From: Tigriopus japonicus
Taxonomy: Eukaryota > Arthropoda > Copepoda > Harpacticoida > Harpacticidae
Assembly (NCBI GenBank): GCA_010645155.1
Contig: CM021316.1
Coordinates: forward strand, 9,776,561-9,840,560
DNA: 64,000 nucleotides
Direction of reading: 5' to 3'
Of this stretch, positions 43,823-55,600 are shown piece after piece. The notes under the pieces are model-generated. The model was not told the DNA's origin, did no database searches, and saw only the letters and a program-made list of their open reading frames with translations. Made by a program: the position numbers and the translations under genes. The stretch's first letter is position 1; the number at the start of each line of letters is the position of its first letter.

Positions 43823-46800
43823 TCATGATTGTTGGACTAGATTAGAAATGTGACATGCTGCTCGATGCAGAAGGTTCATCATGTTCTTCTGGAAAATAAT
43901 GCCATTGTATCTCACCCTGTATCTGCAACACAAAATCACAATGACTGTAATGTTTGTTGAAAGTCAGGGAGTTATACCTTCTATTTACCTGAACCGGCTG
44001 AAGAGGACAGGATTCTGAAAGATGATTCTTGAAGTCTGAGGATTCACAAAAACTGATTCTTTCTTTAACAAATCCAAAGGAAGACCATGATCCTGGAACT
44101 CTTCTCTCAGTTCCTCCATGTATGCAGCTACAGCAGACCCCTGAAATTATCAAGATGAGCAAAGAAAGGCCTGTCATTTCCCTTATAAAAGTTTTGAATT
44201 CCCTTACGTGATAGTCTTTCAAGGACTGTGGAAGGTCCTCCAGAATGAAGAAGACATTCTCAGTAAGAGGATCTGCTGCCAAACCAAGAATGGGTACCAC
44301 GTCCGGACAATGAGGGCCCATCCAAACCCCATACTCACTCCAGAGGTTGCTCATATGCTGTAAGAGGGTATATAAATTAAATATTTTGCCCTGAATACCA
44401 GCTGGGGTCTGTGACGAGCCCTGTAATCCAAGTGTCTGGGAGGCTGGTGTCTGTGGATGGTTTGAGGTCAGGGGTTCTGGTGCATATTGTGGCATGTTGA
44501 ACTGGTGTCCGCACTAAGCCCGGCGTCAATATGGACGCCCTCGGGGAGCCGAGGGTGGCCAGGTTGTCTGAGGAGGTGCGAATCGGGCCAGGGGGGAAAC
44601 CCAGCAGCTCAAAGTACCCGCGGCGGGCAGTAGTGGGTTCGCGCCGGTGAGTGGGCAGTATGTAGCAGCCTGACCAACATAAGCGGACTTGACACCCTTT
44701 TACATTTTTTTTTGAAAATATAGGAAATAGGATTGATGGATATCAAAAGGTTTGTTTTAATAGTGAGTGTTCAAGAAATGAACTTCTCTGTCCTTGAAGG
44801 GGAGAAAGACAGTGGCGCCATCTTGCCTTAGTTGTAATGGACTAACAGTTGGAAGCTTGCCTCTCTCTGGGTTTTCAAGCGTTAATCATCAAAAACATGA
44901 TATAGCAATAGCTCAATTGCGGAATACTTTTCTGTGACCCAAGGTGAACATTAAGTACATGGTGTCCCTTGGTAAAATAGTAACAACTCTCGACATAAGA
45001 ATAACGTTTGTACTATTTCAATATCCACCCTTGAGTGTTCGAAAAAAGGTTGCAACTGACTTTAGATATTCAAACATTCAGCTTCAAGTGTATAATCATT
45101 CTTGTTTAAACAGGATATTAATTTAAAAGGTGTCGTAAATACTAAATAACCTATTGACATTATCATGTAGCAGCAGGTATTCATTTCGGCTGATCACAAA
45201 TAAGATCAGAATGTTCGGGCGACATTGCTAAATTCGCTAATAAAGTTGAATTTTGGAAGAAATGTAGTATTATTTTGAATTATCAATGTTTTAATCCACG
45301 AACATGGAACTTGTTCCCTGTGTTGTGCTGCCAATGTTTGAACAGATGTGGCGCCATCTGAGTTTTTGCTGTAGCTGTTTCTCTCCTTCTCTAGTAGTTT
45401 CGTTCCCTCTCTGACGTTCACAGCTTCACAGATCTCCTGACGAATGTTGAGTGGGAAAATACCGAGTGGCACAAGTGAGGACAAAGTGCAATATTTGATT
45501 ACGTTCTTTCAAAATCCTACTTGGCGTCTTGCCCATTTGTCACCGTCTGCAACAAAGACTTGTTATGATTCTGTTCCCAAAATGGACCATTCATTTGACG
45601 AAATAGAGACTCATTGTGTGCTCAAGCGTTTCAGTTTGACTTGCATGAATTGGCGATTGAATTTGAGGGCCATGTCCCCCCCAAAAACGAAATTTCCACT
45701 TATTTTTTTTTGTGAGGCTAATGAGGTCCATATATCCTCACCTTGTCGACTTCACTGGTGGCGAAAATGGCCAGATAATCTCGTCCATCATGCACGCATT
45801 TAACTTTGTAGGAGGCTGGATGCGTTCTCAGATCTGGGCCAGACACCCCAAAATCTGAAGCATAAATGCACCATGTTTACTTGCCCTACAAATGTAGATT
45901 CCATTCTCTCTTTACCTGACTCCACGATTTCTTCAAAGTCGTCACAAAGGAATGTCAACATTCTTTCCTTGACCAACTTTGGCAACATCAACGGAGACTT
46001 CTGACCAATGAGGATCTCTTTCAATCGAGCCAATCCCAAGCATTGCACCAAACTCATTTTGACCAAATCCTAGAACAGGGTTCAATATGTCCAAGATATT
46101 CTCATCTAATGACTTGCAATCTTACCTCCAAACTTGCAGGGGTTGCCGAATTGGATGCGATTAAATCCAGACCTTTTCCCAAGGAATTGTTGGAAGGTCG
46201 GCGACGGTAGAAAGGTCGAGGTCGTCCTAAATCCACGTACAATCTTCGACGAACTCCGTCAAGGTCCTGAAACCTCGTGTTGAAGGGACTTTGTGGAATA
46301 ATGGGTGCTTCCGGATCCGGTCTATCCAAGATCAAGGGGTCTGGAGAGACCCGTGGTTGGTTTTGGGGAGGATTTGGGACAGTCCTGTGCCTTCGGCTCC
46401 ATGTTGTTCCTTCTCTGCTTGATTGGGAAGCCTTTTTAAATGGCCGATAGGAGTACGATCCTGGTCGGAAGGAATCTAGGAGTTCTGACACTTTGGCGGC
46501 TAATCTGAAACCAATTGAGAGGATATTTTGAGTTTTCAATTCGAAAATGATAAAACCTTACTATGTTCAGTGCTTTTGTTTTTCGATGTACACGCGCATT
46601 AGATAGATTGGGTAGCCCCAATTAATGAATACTTTGAATCTTCATTGCGAAAAATATGGACATTCATTGTATTTAAAGCCACTACTTTTCAAAGAGTATG
46701 CGCATGGAATTGATTGTGGTGTGTGTAATCTAATATTTTGTCAAAATAAATCTAAGGGACAAGCACCTTTGGAATCAAATCTACTACCATGGCATATCAA

Positions 46801-47159
46801 TTGATAACAGAAAAAAATCTTTTTTGCTTTCATAAAATTTTGGCTTTTCCCTTCCAGTGCAGAGTGAATATCATGCCCGTACTCTTTTCTAAAGTGGCGC
46901 TAATTAAATCAGTTTTGTATCTCGTTGTGGGTGTAGCCTTCAATTACTGTTGGTCTTACCTTCGATGGGAGCCCCAAGGGGTTGGGCTGTGGAAATAGGA
47001 ATTGGGGGCCAAAAAGGCCCGGAAGAATTGACTTGGAGAGAGGGAACCTGATTCAAGGAAAGCCTTCCACATTGGATGATTGGTGTCCACCTGAACCGGA
47101 AACCTCTCTCCTGTGGTGGATGCAGCCCAAAGGAGCTCCTCCTTGTCTGGTTCGGGCAT
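43823..47159 (-). CDS. Seven-exon protein of unknown function with weakly kinase-like part
   Basis: Exons 46960-47159, 46126-46504, 45916-46069, 45742-45854, 44208-44357, 43989-44140 and 43823-43922 have GT-AG borders and phases that agree at every join, giving 415 residues. Residues 1-67 are unrecognised. Residues 68-193 are rich in Pro, Arg and Ser and probably disordered. Residues 194-245 form a Leu-rich helical segment (LVKMSLVQCLGLARLKEIL). From about 255 the order of motifs recalls the N-lobe and hinge of a protein kinase: YKVKCVHDGRDYLAIFA, then PDVVPILGLAAD, ENVFFILEDLPQSLKDY and LDLLKKESVFVNPQTSRIIF. The catalytic HRD and DFG motifs are missing and the protein ends early, so a pseudokinase remnant is possible but unproven. 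AATAAA (minus) lies at 43769-43774. The 7SL gene lies antisense in the fourth intron. Confidence 0.7.
44369..44376 (+). promoter_or_regulatory. TATA box of the 7SL gene
   Basis: TATATAAA lies 22-29 bases upstream of the estimated 7SL start, as in arthropod Pol III genes with upstream promoters. It also lies in the splice acceptor region of the host gene's exon 44208-44357. Confidence 0.6.
44398..44700 (+). ncRNA. SRP RNA (7SL RNA)
   Basis: The sequence follows metazoan 7SL RNA from end to end. The 5' Alu domain has CTGTAATCC and GGGAGGCTG. The middle has GTGTCCGCACTAAG and TCAATATGG. Helix 6 has the GGAG tetraloop (44545-44548) inside the perfect stem CCCTCGG/CCGAGGG, the SRP19 site. Helix 8 has GGAAAC and the AGCAG symmetric loop (44603-44607) that SRP54 binds. 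CAGTAGTGGGTTCGCGCC follows. Helix 5 is supported by GGTCAGG pairing with CCTGACC and GGTGTC pairing with GACACC. It ends at T4 near 44698, a Pol III terminator. The RNA is the scaffold of the particle that targets secreted proteins to the ER. The exact 5' end is estimated. Confidence 0.95.
44760..45735. other. Intron 4 of the seven-exon gene, remaining part
   Basis: No extra exon could be placed with matching phase. The frames here (for example 45206-45484, minus) are not supported. Confidence 0.4.
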
Positions 47160-50072
47160 GACTACTTGGAAGGAACTATTTACAGTGAGCTCGTATATCT
47201 ATGTGTGTATGTGGAGGTGTTTGTGTGAATCCAGGGAAGAGGGGTTAATTGATACATGACAAGGTTAGTGAAGCCAGGTCTTGATGATTCAACAACCAGA
47301 TCTGTCACGATTCACTGACTCTACTGCGTGCTCTATTGCATTCTTCTTTATCATGTATTTACGTGAGAGCCAGAGTTAAGACTAATCCTTCAACCTTCTC
47401 ATGAATAATGGGTTAAGGAATGTAAAAATATTTCTTTGCTAGTTATATATTATTACAGAACAAGGACTCATGTCTTGAAGATTTTGGCTGCCAGAACACA
47501 ATTTTGATTTTTATCCCCGTTTTTGTAAGATAGAGGTATTTCAAAGGAATGGACAAAATTTAGTTAGCAAAGAATACAGAATCAATATATCAAATTTTAA
47601 GATTTGTAATAGTCTAAAAATGCAGTGTTTTTGCCGACCAATGGTAATGTCCTTTTTTAACTACTCTAATGATCAAGCAATACTTTTGTTATCACGTAGA
47701 TAAATGTAAACAAATACCACCAAGGAAATGAAAAATAAAAAAAACCCTCTGGCTTTAACAAAAGCTGTCAAATTTTCGCTCAATCAAGGAAAAATACAAT
47801 TGCTTTAAAAGTCCCATAAAAGTATGTCTAAATTAAAATCAGCCTGGTCCTGAGGATAATAACCTGCTGACATGGCAAATGCAGGATTTTCCAAGTTTTC
47901 ACCTCGTGCTGATCGATCCATGTCGATGACCAAATTGCGTTTTTCATCGCATCATCACCATTTCCCTGGCGTTTGAATGATATTTTGGTCGGTTTGCCAA
48001 CTAGAACTAATCACCTTGTACACCCTGTACAAATCAACATCATCAAAAATTTGTCTTGATTGGAAAATTCAATTGATTCTACCCAATGGCTCAGGAATGC
48101 ATTGGACTTACCAGATTCACTTGGATTGAGATGAAGGAAGATGCGGATTGAACGGACGCCGATAGAAAACAACAACTCACTCAAAGAACTGCTTGAATGT
48201 GTTTCCGAGCGACATTTTCGCGCTCAAGTTCGATTCGCGTTGAGAATAGTCCACGAAAGGCTGCCCTTGTCTCGTAAAAATGCTCAAAATATGTGCGGTT
48301 CATGGAAAATCAAGATTTGTACTTATGTGCCAAGATTAAAAGAGCTTTGATTTCTTAATCTCTTTGTATGTCTTGTAAGTTCTTGCATTGATAAACGAGC
48401 AATGTTGCATTTTCAGGAACTCAGCTTTTAACATAATAATCTTGGCTATTGAATTTATTATTGAGAATGGAAACTTTTGAAACCGTTATTTCCAGAAATC
48501 AAGAATGTGTTTTTGGGATCGTCAACAAGATCATCCACGAACACAGCGTGTATTCCAACATTTTTTTGATAAGTGTTTCAAAGAAAAAGAAATCTTTGAT
48601 CAAATGAAAGCCGAAATCTCCCTCGAATCTTCCCAAAAAGCGCGATTAAAAATGAAACACTAGAAAAGCGAAATGTAAATTTCAATTCCAAAACCTTGGC
48701 TAAAAATGCCAATACCGTGCAGATTTAGAATTTGAGCAACAATTGCACAGATACTTTTTGACACAAGTTGCAATGAATTGGATAAAGGTTGATGCAATTT
48801 TAGTTTGGAAATTTAAGCTCATTGACTTCATTTTTTACGAGTGCATTGACTTCTTTTTAGATGCTTGAGTGACAGCTTGATAACTAAGGCCGCCAAAGTT
48901 TGGTTGGCATATTACCGAAAATGCAATATTTTTGTGATAATTTTGAAAAGGAATGCAACGAAAATTGTTCTATTTTTTGTGAATTTTATAAACAGTTTTC
49001 TCTTTTCCTTTTTCTTTACTTCCATTATCTGTAAGTCTTACTTCATGGTTTGGAATAGCTGATAAACTAAAATATATATTTCGCAACAATTGTAATAAAT
49101 CCTCTCTGCTTCTTTTCCTATTTTGATTTGCCATCTTTTTTTTCTGGATCGTTCTGAAGGGAACAAGCATTTTCCCCACATTTTTTGAAATTTTCCAATT
49201 TTTTAGTATTGGACAAAAATCAGAAAGTTTTGGAAGCTTATTGTTAATCGTAATTTACCAATATCGTGTGGCTCCGAAGATAAAGTAATGATTTTTTTCA
49301 AACTTTTAAATATATAAACAAACCTTTTCCGGGAATGTTTCAACGGAACCAGCAATTTTCCCAGATTTTTGCAATTTGGGACAAAATTGAATTCAGTCTA
49401 ATTTCAAGAACGTTTGCCTTTAAAAATAATTATTTTTGCATCTTTTACAGGCCAAGAATTCATTTTCTTGGGAAGTGCTTTCCCTTGTAGGATACTGATT
49501 CACGAAAAAACGAGCCAAAGTGTCGGCCCTCGAGCTCTTTGTTTTGCTTGCTTGCTTGCTTGGGAAAAATGTTCCAAACGCGCACATCCGGCCTAAAAGT
49601 GTTTCTTCCCCTCTTGTTCCAGTTTGCATCATCTAGTAAAATGCCATCGAAGTAATTAGAAAAATATTTTGCAAGTTTCTCTTTTAAGTGCTGCGGATTC
49701 GATTCCATTCATAAGGGTTTCTACGTTTTTATTGCCCAAGTCCCTTAGGGAGTTGAAAAAAATTGGGCGACCCTGTTCCTAAATGCGTATTCAGAAAGCT
49801 GGACTTTGTTTGCTCAGTCTGGATTCTGGCTGCACAAGAAGTTTAGGAGGTGAAGGCCAATTAGAAATTGCCCACCGGAAGAAAGGAAATCTACCCTGAT
49901 GAAGACCATATTCTGTTGTGTTAAGTAATTTTTACGGATATCTTTTTGGGCGTGAAACAGATCATGTGTTAATTGACCAAACCAAGGGTACCTGACCAAG
50001 TTTTCTTTTTCAATTGAAGAAGAAGCTTTTTTTATCAAACATGAATTCTTTGTTTTCAATGGGAAATTCAAG
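47160..50072. other. Non-coding spacer
   Basis: No gene is recognised. Several frames of 60-80 codons are AT-rich and match no family, and no clear repeat was seen. Confidence 0.5.
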
Positions 50073-50692
50073 GGGGGGTTTGAGTGATCTCTTCAAAAAT
50101 CTTATCGCAGGCGGATGAAAGAAGAGAAAAGGCTTGTTTGGCAACAGTGGGTGGCTCGTGAGAATTTGGGCAGTTTAAGGGTTTTCGCAATTTACAGACC
50201 GCCCTTGTGAATTAGATGCCATGAAAAATGTCGAACTGCAAGTTTGAACACCTTTGGTTAGGATTTTGGAAAAAAATGCACACTGTATTTGCTCGTTCTT
50301 GCACGAGAAAATTCTCAACAAAAGGCCACTTTTTTTGGGTAAGTACAAGTGTAAGTGATGTTATAAGCACTGATTTGTATTGTAAAGCTCCAAAACCATC
50401 AAGGTAACAAACAAAATGCCGTGTTTTATACGTGTTTCTCTTCAATATCAAAGGTGTTTTTAAGTGCTTGCCATTTTTTAATCAAAAGAATAATTTTGCA
50501 AATTCTTACAAAACCGAGAGTCAAAATGTCCAAACTTGCAATTCGACATTTGTTGAAGCATCTAAGTCATAAGGGTGGTCTGTAAAACGCGAAAACCCTT
50601 GCACTGACCAAAATCTTACATTGACGAACAAGCCTTTTCTCTTCTTTTATCTGCCAGCGATAAGATTTTTGAAGAGATCACTTAAACCTCCC
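50073..50692. mobile_element. Foldback element with about 170-bp inverted repeats
   Basis: Bases 50073-50250 and 50525-50692 are reverse complements over about 170 bp with scattered differences. Shared blocks include GTGATCTCTTCAAAAATCTT, AGAAGAGAAAAGGCTTGTT and AAGGGTTTTCGC. The central 270 bp are unique and non-coding. The outer ends read GGGGGGTTTGAG and, in reverse, GGGAGGTTTAAG. No target duplication is clear. Confidence 0.85.
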
Positions 50693-51779
50693 ACTGCATG
50701 CCTCATTGCATGATGAATTACAAAACCAAAAAATGCTCTTTTATCAAAATGTAAAATATACACTGAGCACCTTATAATTGGACGAAGAAACATTAGCAAT
50801 GGCAAAACATTGCATTACATAATAAGTTAATACCATGCGATTGATAACTACGTATTTGCAGAAACAACTATTCTTAACATTTCAATCCATTTTTTAACGT
50901 CTTAAAATGATAAAAAATAGACGAGAATAATTCTGACCCTTTTGCCTTGCATTCTAGATATCATGGCAGATTTTTTAAGATAGTTCATAAATTTTGTCAA
51001 TTCTAATTTATGAAATTAGGCTTTTAGCAAGGAAAGAGAGCATAAATTTGCAGCATGATGGAAAATTGTCAAGGACTGCTTTGGAGATTTTCACCAACAA
51101 GTAAAACATTTTTCGGATTTTAATAAGTCGCCCTTTCAAACGCCTTTACACACTCAAGCCAAAAAAGAATGAATGAATTAAGCCAGTTTCACTCAAACCT
51201 GCCATTGATTGCTGCTATCTCTTCTAAAATGAGCTGGTTATAGTAACTTTTGCCGTGGGGCATAAAATCTAGAATGTTCAGGACAATGGCTCACGTTTTA
51301 TTAGCATGGATTTAAGTTAGGACTGGTCTCAACCGAAACTTAAAGAAAAATAAACGATTTTCGAAAACTTTAAAACAATTTTCCATCTTTGACTTCAAAT
51401 TCTGTAGATAATTGATGAAGCCATCTACTTTTTAGACGAGACGTAATATTGAAACCATGCACAAAAGCTGATATTTTCAAAAAATTACAAAACACCATGC
51501 ATTACATGCATGGATTGGTGTAAAGGGATAGATTATACTTGAATGTTTAATAACTCGCTCCTTAAAAGAAATGAGCTCTCCGTCCATAAGGGAAGTAACA
51601 GTTGCGATTTGGTTCCATTTTTAGTACCTCTCGTTTCGTATGACATTTTTAGCCGAGTTATTTATTCAGACCGGTTCATAATACTCGAAGAAAATGGGAT
51701 GTGTGCAAAACTTGTCAGTAATGGAAAGCTTAGGTACCTTCTTCACCCCACAATAAGTACATAATTTCCTGGTGTGGAA
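50693..51779. other. Non-coding spacer
   Basis: No gene or repeat pair is recognised. Confidence 0.5.
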
Positions 51780-52080
51780 GGTTAGCGGCAAGAGCAGGGA
51801 CGTGTAAAGTACGGGCATGAGTTTTGAGCTTTGTAGGCTAATCAGACTGCGCCAAAATCGTTGCAAAAACTACCATGATCAAAGCTCTTCCAGTCTCTCC
51901 AAAACTTAGACCACAAAACTAATCGTTATACAGTCAACTTCGGATAAAAGGGACCCGGATATAAGGGATTATCGCTTATAAGGGACTGTTTTGGAAGGTC
52001 CGGATGATCGATTTCCATGCAATTGCTTCCATGCTTAGGGTAGTCAACACCTCAAAAACTGGAAACACTAAAAACAGATG
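51780..52080 (-). repeat. Dispersed repeat, copy 3 (inverted)
   Basis: It is the reverse complement of 17640-17945 with the blocks in the same order: TGAGCTTTGTAG, CTACCATGATCAAAGCTCTT, CCAGTCTCTCCAAAACTTAG, then further on CCTCAAAAACTGGAAACACT. Confidence 0.7.
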
Positions 52081-52179
52081 GTGCCCTAGTGTCAATTTAG
52101 GGAACAGTCCAGCTCCCTTGCTTTCTCCTGTAAATGAGACCTTACTTGAATTGAGTAGACAAAACAATATTCCAATTAA

Positions 52180-52520
52180 CTGCTGAATCAAATGCCAATG
52201 TGAAAAGTGCTGCCTTCTCAACTTTTTATGTACTGAAGAGAGCTTTGAATGATTAAGCTCGCCCTGTTTGTAATAAACTAATTATCAGAAGAGGGCTCGC
52301 TCATTCATTTTGTGTAGGATTATGCAGTGGGTTTTTAGTGAGCATAACTTTAGATTCCAACGTTGGATTGAGCTAAAAATTGAAATTTATATTCTACCCA
52401 TCACTAGCAGTGTCTTATTTATATAAAAAGGTGTTTGATTTATCGCACTAGAAGTCATTATTCTCATCGCTGTCCTTCCACTCCAGGAAGTTCAGTCCCT
52501 CTTGCACCCCAAACAAAACA
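52180..52520. mobile_element. Diverged copy of the 7213-7690 MITE
   Basis: The motifs GGGCTCGCTCATTCATT, CATAACTTTA, GGATTGAGCT and the closing CTTCCACTCCAGGAAGTTCAG follow the same order as in 7450-7675. It is non-coding. Confidence 0.5.
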
Positions 52521-52650
52521 AAAAATTTTTTTTTCAGGTTTTGAACACCAGGTCCTAGAGGGTTAAGAATGCAATAAACCAAAAATAATATTTTAACAAC
52601 ACGTGAATTCCTTGGCCACATGTATATTATTCCAAAATAACCCCCCTTTT

Positions 52651-55600
52651 TTAATAGTTCTTGTTCTTGATCTTCTTGAGGACATTGCTCTGTTCGAGAG
52701 CGGCTTTTCTCTTCCTCATTGGGGGCGTGGCTCCCGCCCCCACCACATCAATAACATCGGAAATACTTCTGGCTTGTTTCTCGCCCTTGATCAAGGCCAA
52801 GGTTGGATTGGGTTTGAGTTTCTCCGGGATCTCCAAGGTCTTGCCAGGACAAAGACTCTCATACTGCATCTTGCATGTTTGCAACTCAACCTCACAAGTG
52901 GCCAGGGCGTTTTTGAGCTCGTACAAGAGAACCAAGTCGCTCCGAAGCTCATTGAACTCTGCACAGATCTCTTCTGTGGGCATGGGTTGAGGTTCTACTT
53001 TGAGCTCTTGGAGTAACTGTTCAATGGCTTTGGTCTTCTTTTGACCCACACTTTGAGGGAGCTTCATCCTTTGGGATCGCAGAGCTACCCCTGAAAAAAG
53101 AGAAGAAATGTGAAGGAGGTTGCGTGGACTCTTTTTTTCTTTTTTCGAATATGGAAAAACCAGCTGTCATTGCGGGAGAAAAGGTTTAAAGAGTAGTGAC
53201 CAAAATGGCAACACTTGAATTAAATCTGGTTTGAGATCCATCAGAAGTTATAATAATGGAGTTTGAGTTGGCAGTACTGCCATATTTTTTTCTTGGATAT
53301 TAGGTCTCCTGCCCTTTGAAAAGTTTAATTGTGGTAAGCTTTTTGACCCTGAAGGACCAAAATTGCACAACCATGGCAGAAAATCAAACTTAAGTTACAT
53401 CGGTACTGAAAAGGACCCATTAACAAAGGCCGTTTTCTATCTGATAGCTCTAAGCAGCCAAAAGACAACGATAGGAAGATGTGTTTATGGCCTTCAATTT
53501 GGCCACATGCTGTGGTAAATATAAACTAACCTCGTGTATTTAGCTTTTTAAATAAGTAACTATTCAGATCAATACTTATGTGTAAACAAACCCGTAAAGA
53601 GAGGATTGAAAAGGAGTTACTTATAACTAGAGACCAGATCTGAAATTGATCATTTTTTGGCCAAAACTTTTTTTACATTGATCAATGTTAACCAACAAAT
53701 CGAAAACTTATTTTTTTGAGGCATTGAATTTTCCTATGATGGGTCCATTTCCGAATGACTTTTCATAAAATCTCAAATTTTTGCTTTGCGAAAATTAGAT
53801 TTCTATCTTGCTAAATTTCCACATCGTATGATGCTCTCAAGGTCATTCAATTTATGCGTATTCCTTTGGCTTGTTCTCAGGTTTTTAAACAATGCCATGG
53901 ATTTCCCCCCTTGACCATTTAAGACCAGAGGCATATTTTGATAAATTTTTCATGTAGATTCTTGTGATTCCAAAACCCGGCGTTCCAAGACTGGTGCTTA
54001 AAAACATTTGGCCATTTCAGAAATTTTGCTAAAGTTTCTAAAACAAAAAAAATCGCTTGAGTTAATTTTTTTTAATGTTAAAATCATTCAAATCACCTCC
54101 AAATATTTCTTTTTGGTTAAAAAGTTATCTTTCAATGAAAAACGAGGGAAAAATTGAAACAATATATTTTCAAAAAAAAAAAAAAACAGATTTCAAATCC
54201 AGTCTCTACTTATAAACAAGAAAGATTTTTTTGATTGCTTTGGCCAAGAAAAACTTTTCTTGGAGGGCTACCAATTTTTCCCCCATTTTTCGAAATATTA
54301 AGTAGGAACAACTTTATTTTTTATTTTTTATTTAAAAGCCCAAAAAAGGTCATCATTTTTTTTCTAAGTGTCGGAACCAGGGCGAAGGTTTTAAATCTTA
54401 AAATAGAGGACAAAACAAATTGCCGACTGAAAACACAATGGATCAAATGATTTTGGCCTTTTAAGTGACAAATTAGGAAGAAAAAAAACCCACTTCTTTT
54501 GACCGTTTTTAGCTGAAAAAAAGCTTCTTAACAACTCTGAAGTTATCCCGCGAATATTTGTAACATGCATATTTTTTCTTTTTTTACCTGGATTAGACTT
54601 CTGATCGGGGAATTTGATTCCAGCCACTTCCATGGAATTGATATCTTTAGATCCACCCGCACTTTTATTCTGAGAAGATGACGACGAAGATTTCTTCTTA
54701 TTGGACGAACTCGACGGTGAACTATGCGACTTTTTATCCGTTTTAATGGCGCTTGTGGAATCAGCTTGAGCAATCAATTTCTGTAGATCTTGAGTCTTCT
54801 TCTCTCTTTCTCTCTTTTTGGCCTCAATCTTCCTCAACTCATTCTTCAACATCTCTTCTTCCTCAACCTATCATATTTAAAATGTTATTAATCATTAATC
54901 TATCAATAACGCAACAATATTAAAATGTAGTCACGCAATATCCCAAGGAAACACTACCCAAAACGCAAAAGACTACCGTTTTTTCCACCCCACTGATAGG
55001 GTTTTTACATTCCAACTTCCATGTCATATTAAACAGTTTTGGGTAGTGTTAGAAAAAATCAATTGCTTCTTTAAATGTTGGGTTTCGCCAAGTCAGTCAA
55101 AAAATATATATAAAAATTAGCCCTACCTCTTCTTGAGTTCGATTGTAGAGCTTCTCCAGTTGACGTTTGCGTTTCCGTTCGTGTTCGCCATCGTAAACGT
55201 AAGGTTTGCTCACTTTGGAAGGATCTGCATGGAGCATCTCCAATTTCTCGCACAACCCATAATAGCGTTCCTTGAGATCTTCGATGCTTCGATTCTTGTG
55301 GGTTTGCCGATCATATCTGGAGCATGAACATAATCCTTGGGTTCTAGACTTGAAAATAGGGAAGAATTAAAGCTGCAGAAAACAATATTGTCGGCGAGTT
55401 TAAAAAATTTTCAATTTCAATCAAGTGAAGTTATGTTCTGAATGAATAGCTTTGACTGTGTAGAGAAATCATTTTTACAAGGAAGGCACAAAATCATTAA
55501 AAAAAGTGTTCAAAGTAATACTTAGATATAAGATTATATAATTTTATTTAAGTTAGCTTCGATTGCTTCATCTAATTACTACTATAATTCTATATAATCC

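Noticed and set aside
44358..44495. N-terminal part of a 217-codon minus-strand frame as protein
   Set aside because: This part is the complement of the 5' domain of 7SL RNA; the exon begins at a splice acceptor at 44358.
44398..44700. Alu-like SINE
   Set aside because: The similarity to Alu comes from 7SL itself; the sequence keeps the full S domain with helices 6 and 8 and lacks an A-tail or target duplication.
47400..50460. Short frames such as 48141-48350 and 49460-49708 as genes
   Set aside because: No family resemblance, and AT-driven composition equal to the spacer.
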